Assembly: GCF_014191725.1 (NCBI RefSeq)
Contig: NZ_JACHWZ010000016.1
Span: forward strand, 62,001 to 126,000
Length of the DNA stretch: 64,000 nt
Source of the DNA: Microbulbifer rhizosphaerae
Lineage (GTDB): Bacteria; Pseudomonadota; Gammaproteobacteria; Pseudomonadales; Cellvibrionaceae
Direction: 5' to 3'
Notes under the pieces: generated by a model
Databases searched by the model: none
The model's input: the letters and a program-made list of their open reading frames with translations, nothing else
Told to the model about the DNA's origin: nothing
Shown: piece by piece, positions 60,734 through 64,000 of the stretch
How the letters are laid out: each line of letters starts with the position of its first letter
Position numbering within the stretch: position 1 is the first letter of the stretch
Made by a program: the position numbers and the translations under genes

Positions 60734-62200
60734 TTAAGGTGTGGGAGATTTACCGCTTACGTCGCTTTCGTTAGACATACTGAGCGTAAAGTAAAATTCC
60801 ACGCCTTCGCCAGTATTTCTGGCGCCAAACCGACTGTCATGCTGTTTAAGTATGCTGGCAATAATAGCCAGACCAAGTCCCGAGCTACCAAATTTTTTAA
60901 CATCTGGGTGAGGTGTTCTGACAAACGGCTTCCATATCTCTTCCTCCATTTCCGTATTTATCCTTGATCCGCTATTGAAAATATTGAATCGGAATTCGTT
61001 GTTGTCCTCCCTTGCGGTAATTGCAATTTTTCCGCCTACACCGACATGCTCAATGGCGTTGGAAAGAAAATTTACGATAACTCTTTCAATCTTTTTTCTA
61101 TCCGCTCTTACCCAATAGGATCCTGCCGGGACGACTATCCGGATGTCTTTTGAATCGATATCCAGGCAATATTTGGCAACGGTAACTTCGAGCAGCACCG
61201 CAACATCAAATCTGCTTATATCGAGCTTATAAAATCCATGTTCCGCCTCAGAAAGAGTAAGCAACTCCTCCAGCAACACGGCCATTTGATTCGATTCCTC
61301 CAATATAATCCTGGCGAATGACTCCCGGGTGTTTTCGTCGGCGATGTTGTCCAGCAAGCCCTGGGCGTATCCGCCTATCAGCGCGATCGGTGTTTTCAGC
61401 TCATGGCTGGCGTTGCCAATAAACTCCTTTCGAAATGCATCGAGGCGCTCCCTATGGGAAATCTCCTTCTCCAGACGCCTGTTAGTCGCATCCAGCTCGA
61501 TCAGTGTTTGTTTCAGCTTGTCGGAAAGCTGGTTTATACCATAGCCGAGTTGCGCCAGCTCATCTCTGGTGTGGATATCGATATTGCCGGAGAAATCAAG
61601 CTTGGCCATTCTCCTGGTTTTGCCGGTTATCTGGCTGATTGGACGGGTAATTCTAAACGACACTGCGGAAATAATAACAGACGATATCGCCAGCACCACG
61701 ATGGCGATATATCCGACAAAACGCTTTACCGTATCCAAGGTTTGTTCAATATCGACCAGGGTATAACCGGCAAAAAATATTCGCTGATCATCCACTGAGA
61801 AAATTTTGACAAGAAGATAATTGTTGATCAAAGATTGCCGGGCGAAGTAAGACTGATCGACTCCATCCAGCGCCCGCTTAATTTTGTCCAGTGGAAACCA
61901 GATCTTATTGAATTGTATGCGGTGCTTTACCAGGTTCTCCCGGATTTCCCCATTGAACGCCGCTTCGTCTTTGACCTGTTCTACTTCAAAGACAATAGCA
62001 TCGCGGGGAAACTGGATGGGATTTTGCAACCCATTCAGGTTATTCTTCAGGTCCGTCACCAGTTTCTCAAGATCGGATTTCCTGTCAAAGACATAGTAGT
62101 CCTGGAGAAATAGCTCACTGACAAGCACCACCGAAGCAAATGCCAGCAGCAGAAGCAGGTTGATTATTAATATTAGCTTGACGGAAATTGACTTCATCAA
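60734..62200 (-). CDS. HAMP-containing sensor histidine kinase
   Basis: A 488-aa kinase: TM1 (LILIINLLLLLAFASVVLV), a periplasmic sensor of about 130 residues, TM2 (VGYIAIVVLAISSVIISAV), HAMP (about 185-240), HisKA with NASHELKTPIALIG and HATPase with VNFLSNAIEHVGVGG, an N-box, and GSSGLGLAIIASIL. In place of the usual DNGPGI the G1 region reads NSGSRI, as in many Firmicute-like kinases. The start overlaps the stop of its response regulator by 4 bases (ATGA). Signal unknown; the neighbouring GH5 gene may be a target. Confidence 0.92.
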   Translation of the reverse strand: MMKSISVKLILIINLLLLLAFASVVLVSELFLQDYYVFDRKSDLEKLVTDLKNNLNGLQNPIQFPRDAIVFEVEQVKDEAAFNGEIRENLVKHRIQFNKIWFPLDKIKRALDGVDQSYFARQSLINNYLLVKIFSVDDQRIFFAGYTLVDIEQTLDTVKRFVGYIAIVVLAISSVIISAVSFRITRPISQITGKTRRMAKLDFSGNIDIHTRDELAQLGYGINQLSDKLKQTLIELDATNRRLEKEISHRERLDAFRKEFIGNASHELKTPIALIGGYAQGLLDNIADENTRESFARIILEESNQMAVLLEELLTLSEAEHGFYKLDISRFDVAVLLEVTVAKYCLDIDSKDIRIVVPAGSYWVRADRKKIERVIVNFLSNAIEHVGVGGKIAITAREDNNEFRFNIFNSGSRINTEMEEEIWKPFVRTPHPDVKKFGSSGLGLAIIASILKQHDSRFGARNTGEGVEFYFTLSMSNESDVSGKSPTP

Positions 62201-62859
62201 TCTGACTCAAATCGATAGCCGACGGCTCTCACGGTCTTGATGTATCGGTTGTCCAGTTTTTTGCGCAGGCGCTTGATGGTGGTATCGACGACCCTGTCAT
62301 TCACAAAACAGTTTAACCCCCAAACGTGGTCCAGGATCTGATCCCTGTGCAGTGCAATACCGGCGTTACCGGCGAAATAAAGCAGCAATTTATATTCTCG
62401 CGGGGACAGATCGATTTCCCGGTTTTTGTAGCAGACTTTATGCATGGTGGAGTTGATAGCTAAGTCCGGGAAGAGCAGGGTTCCACTTTCTTCGCGCTCA
62501 ACTCGTTTGAGCGCGACTTTTACTCGCGCCACCAATATATTGGGATTGAAGGGCTTTGTGATATATTCATCCGCCCCCAGTTCAAAACCGAAGAGTTCGT
62601 CATCTTCGGTTTTGCGGGCGGTCAGCATAACGATAGGCAGGGTTGGGTGTGTTTTTCGAATCGCCCGGCAAACAGACCAGCCATCTTTGTCGGGAAGCAT
62701 AATGTCCAGTATCACGAGATCCAACTCATCTTCGTAAAACCGCTCAATAGCCTCGGACGCGTCGCCGGCCTCGACCACCTGCCAACCGGCGTTTTTCAGG
62801 TACAGTGCGACCAGATTACGCATTCTCTGGTCATCTTCGACAATAAGGATTTTTTCCAT
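62197..62859 (-). CDS. OmpR-family response regulator (second system)
   Basis: A 220-aa regulator from the ATG at 62859: receiver domain with EDDQRM, phospho-acceptor Asp in LVILDIMLPDKDGW and Lys in EYITKPF; winged-helix domain ending TVRAVGYRFE. It is coupled to the kinase by a 4-base overlap. Upstream lies the 158-bp inverted-repeat element and then a GH5 gene on the same strand. Confidence 0.92.
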   Translation of the reverse strand: MEKILIVEDDQRMRNLVALYLKNAGWQVVEAGDASEAIERFYEDELDLVILDIMLPDKDGWSVCRAIRKTHPTLPIVMLTARKTEDDELFGFELGADEYITKPFNPNILVARVKVALKRVEREESGTLLFPDLAINSTMHKVCYKNREIDLSPREYKLLLYFAGNAGIALHRDQILDHVWGLNCFVNDRVVDTTIKRLRKKLDNRYIKTVRAVGYRFESD

Positions 62860-62881
62860 GCCTGTATTTAAGGGCAGCTCT

Positions 62882-63039
62882 ATTAATTGGGAGTAGCCTC
62901 TGACTTTCAGGCGAGGCGCAATCAAGGCGCAACTTTGAAGGCATGCTGGTGGCCTGTCAAGAAGTTGCAAGCCTTCCGCTGTGCAAAGCCGCCTTGCGCT
63001 AGTACCTATCAGGTTGCGCAGAGGCCACTCCCAATTAAT
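62882..63039. repeat. 158-bp element with 21-bp terminal inverted repeats
   Basis: The ends 62882-62902 and 63019-63039 are inverted copies with one mismatch (outer part ATTAATTGGGAGT, inner GCCTCTG). Inside are further complementary segments, for example AGGCGCAACTTTGAAGGC against GCAAGCCTTCCGC and GCCGCCTTGCGCT. It has no coding capacity. It fits a miniature inverted-repeat element or a long structured hairpin between the GH5 gene and the response regulator. Confidence 0.7.
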
Positions 63040-63073
63040 GAGGTTACCTTAATAGGGTTAAACCAGTTCTTGG

Positions 63074-64000
63074 TCAGCGGTTCTTCTTATTCAGTCGGGA
63101 TTTAAAGACATTCCAAAGTGGATTGTCGCGGCGCTGGATAAGCTCTTCATGTGTCTTCCCCTGTTCGCGTTGCTGCCAATATTTCCAGCCCAGTTTTTCC
63201 ATGCCCAATTCATAATCCAGGCCATCCCAGTCGGTTGAGCGGAAAGAATAGAACGCCCAATGCCAGTTCTGGCTGTCGATATATTCCAGGGTATCCGACA
63301 GAAATGCAATGACACCGCCCACTCGCCGGTCGGCTCCCAGTTCCTCAGCGATAATGCGATTCGCTGGAACACGATGGCGCCGGGCCCATTCTGCCACAGG
63401 CTGTATTCCCTGGTGGATGGTGGCCCTGGCCCACCTTTCGGTTTCATTTGAATTTATATCATCCCTGACCGGCATGGCATCGGGGTAGCTGAACCTGCCC
63501 TTGTTAATGCGATAAGTAGCGTATACCCAGGGGCTGTAGGAATGAAATGCATAGAGAACTGCCGGATCGTCCACCGGGTCCAGAAACGTCAAACCTTCCA
63601 CTGATGAATGCATCCACCCATCCAGAACGATAGGGGTGATGGGATCAACCTTGCGGATGGTGTCGACCACACGCCGGTTGAAACGGTTGAGGTCGAGGGT
63701 TGTGCCTTTGTTTTCCTGCACCCATTGGGCAAAGGCCTGTGGCTGAATCTTGTTGTCGAGTAAGCCGAACTGCCTGCTTGGGTGAGGCTCATTGATGGGG
63801 TTGTAACCCACCACCGCCGGATGATTTTGTAGTGCGTTCGCCAGTTCGTGCCAGAACGCCAGCGCCTGTTGCTGGAACTTCTCTTCGTTCCACAAACGGT
63901 AATCAAACTTGTAGTCGTTGTCCTGCCTGTTTCGCGCACCGGGAAGACTGAACATGGTGAACAACACTTTTACCCGATGGCGTTGCGCCGCGTTGAGAAT
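63074..64000 (-). CDS. GH5-family glycoside hydrolase, 5' part cut by window edge
   Basis: The visible 308 residues are the C-terminal part of a TIM-barrel enzyme; the frame stays open to the window end. GH5 features: VVGYNPINEPHP (general acid Glu in the NEP motif), YAFHSYSPWVYA and the downstream IIAEELGA, where the nucleophile Glu is expected, then WHWAFYSFRSTDWDGLDYELG. A cellulase, mannanase or related endo-glycanase activity is likely, but the subfamily cannot be set from this part. A signal peptide, if any, is outside the window. Confidence 0.88.
   Translation of the reverse strand: MLNAAQRHRVKVLFTMFSLPGARNRQDNDYKFDYRLWNEEKFQQQALAFWHELANALQNHPAVVGYNPINEPHPSRQFGLLDNKIQPQAFAQWVQENKGTTLDLNRFNRRVVDTIRKVDPITPIVLDGWMHSSVEGLTFLDPVDDPAVLYAFHSYSPWVYATYRINKGRFSYPDAMPVRDDINSNETERWARATIHQGIQPVAEWARRHRVPANRIIAEELGADRRVGGVIAFLSDTLEYIDSQNWHWAFYSFRSTDWDGLDYELGMEKLGWKYWQQREQGKTHEELIQRRDNPLWNVFKSRLNKKNR

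Overview
The window looks like about 64 kb of chromosome from a GC-rich, polysaccharide-degrading, probably marine gammaproteobacterium of the Cellvibrionales/Microbulbifer type. This is inferred from gene content: GH81, GH97, GH13 and GH5 enzymes, a Caulobacter/Xanthomonas-type TonB receptor, a membrane AraC regulator, a PmrAB-like two-component system and REP repeats. No 16S rRNA or other phylogenetic marker is present, so the genus is a guess.

Region 1 (1-18820) is the most unusual part. A 7,057-bp unit is present in direct tandem, with positions 1-5740 repeated at 7058-12797. The unit encodes a tyrosine recombinase, a primase-helicase, an XRE regulator with two operators, a small protein, an Rhs C-terminal toxin tip and a probable immunity protein. 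In the right-hand copy the tip is fused in frame to a secreted 2,169-aa SpvB/Rhs protein (12311-18820). In the left-hand copy the same tip is an orphan that starts exactly where the homology ends. The simplest reading is an integrative element that inserts at the core/tip junction of rhs and supplies its own toxin tip and immunity gene, so that integration swaps the active toxin and displaces the old one. I do not recognise such a system as described.

Region 2 (19368-30728) is a tight run of minus-strand genes: thermostable-hemolysin family protein, acyl-AMP ligase, heme-oxygenase-like diiron enzyme, SDR, TPR protein, PmrA/PmrB-like pair, cupredoxin, FTR1 iron permease and an outer-membrane-like protein, followed by a lipoprotein peptidase. 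A PmrA-type box lies just upstream. Two more such boxes precede a YejM-like membrane hydrolase in region 3. A remnant of a second copy of the two-component genes and an alpha-carbonic anhydrase lie between.

Region 3 (31055-36071) holds the YejM-like protein and a GtrA / GT2 / ArnT-like operon for envelope glycan modification. Region 4 (36128-42031) has a GH97/GH13 alpha-glucan pair, a DUF3014 protein and a tandem universal stress protein. Region 5 (42350-49255) has a giant calcium-repeat lipoprotein and a truncated DUF1993 gene. Region 6 (49398-59625) is a beta-1,3-glucan (laminarin-type) utilisation locus: TonB receptor, glucokinase, sodium/glucose-type symporter, GH81 laminarinase with CBM6, and a divergent 7TM-AraC regulator. 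Region 7 (59629-64000) holds an AT-rich STAS-like gene, a decayed REP-associated transposase, a second two-component system, a 158-bp element with inverted-repeat ends and the 3' part of a GH5 gene cut by the window edge.
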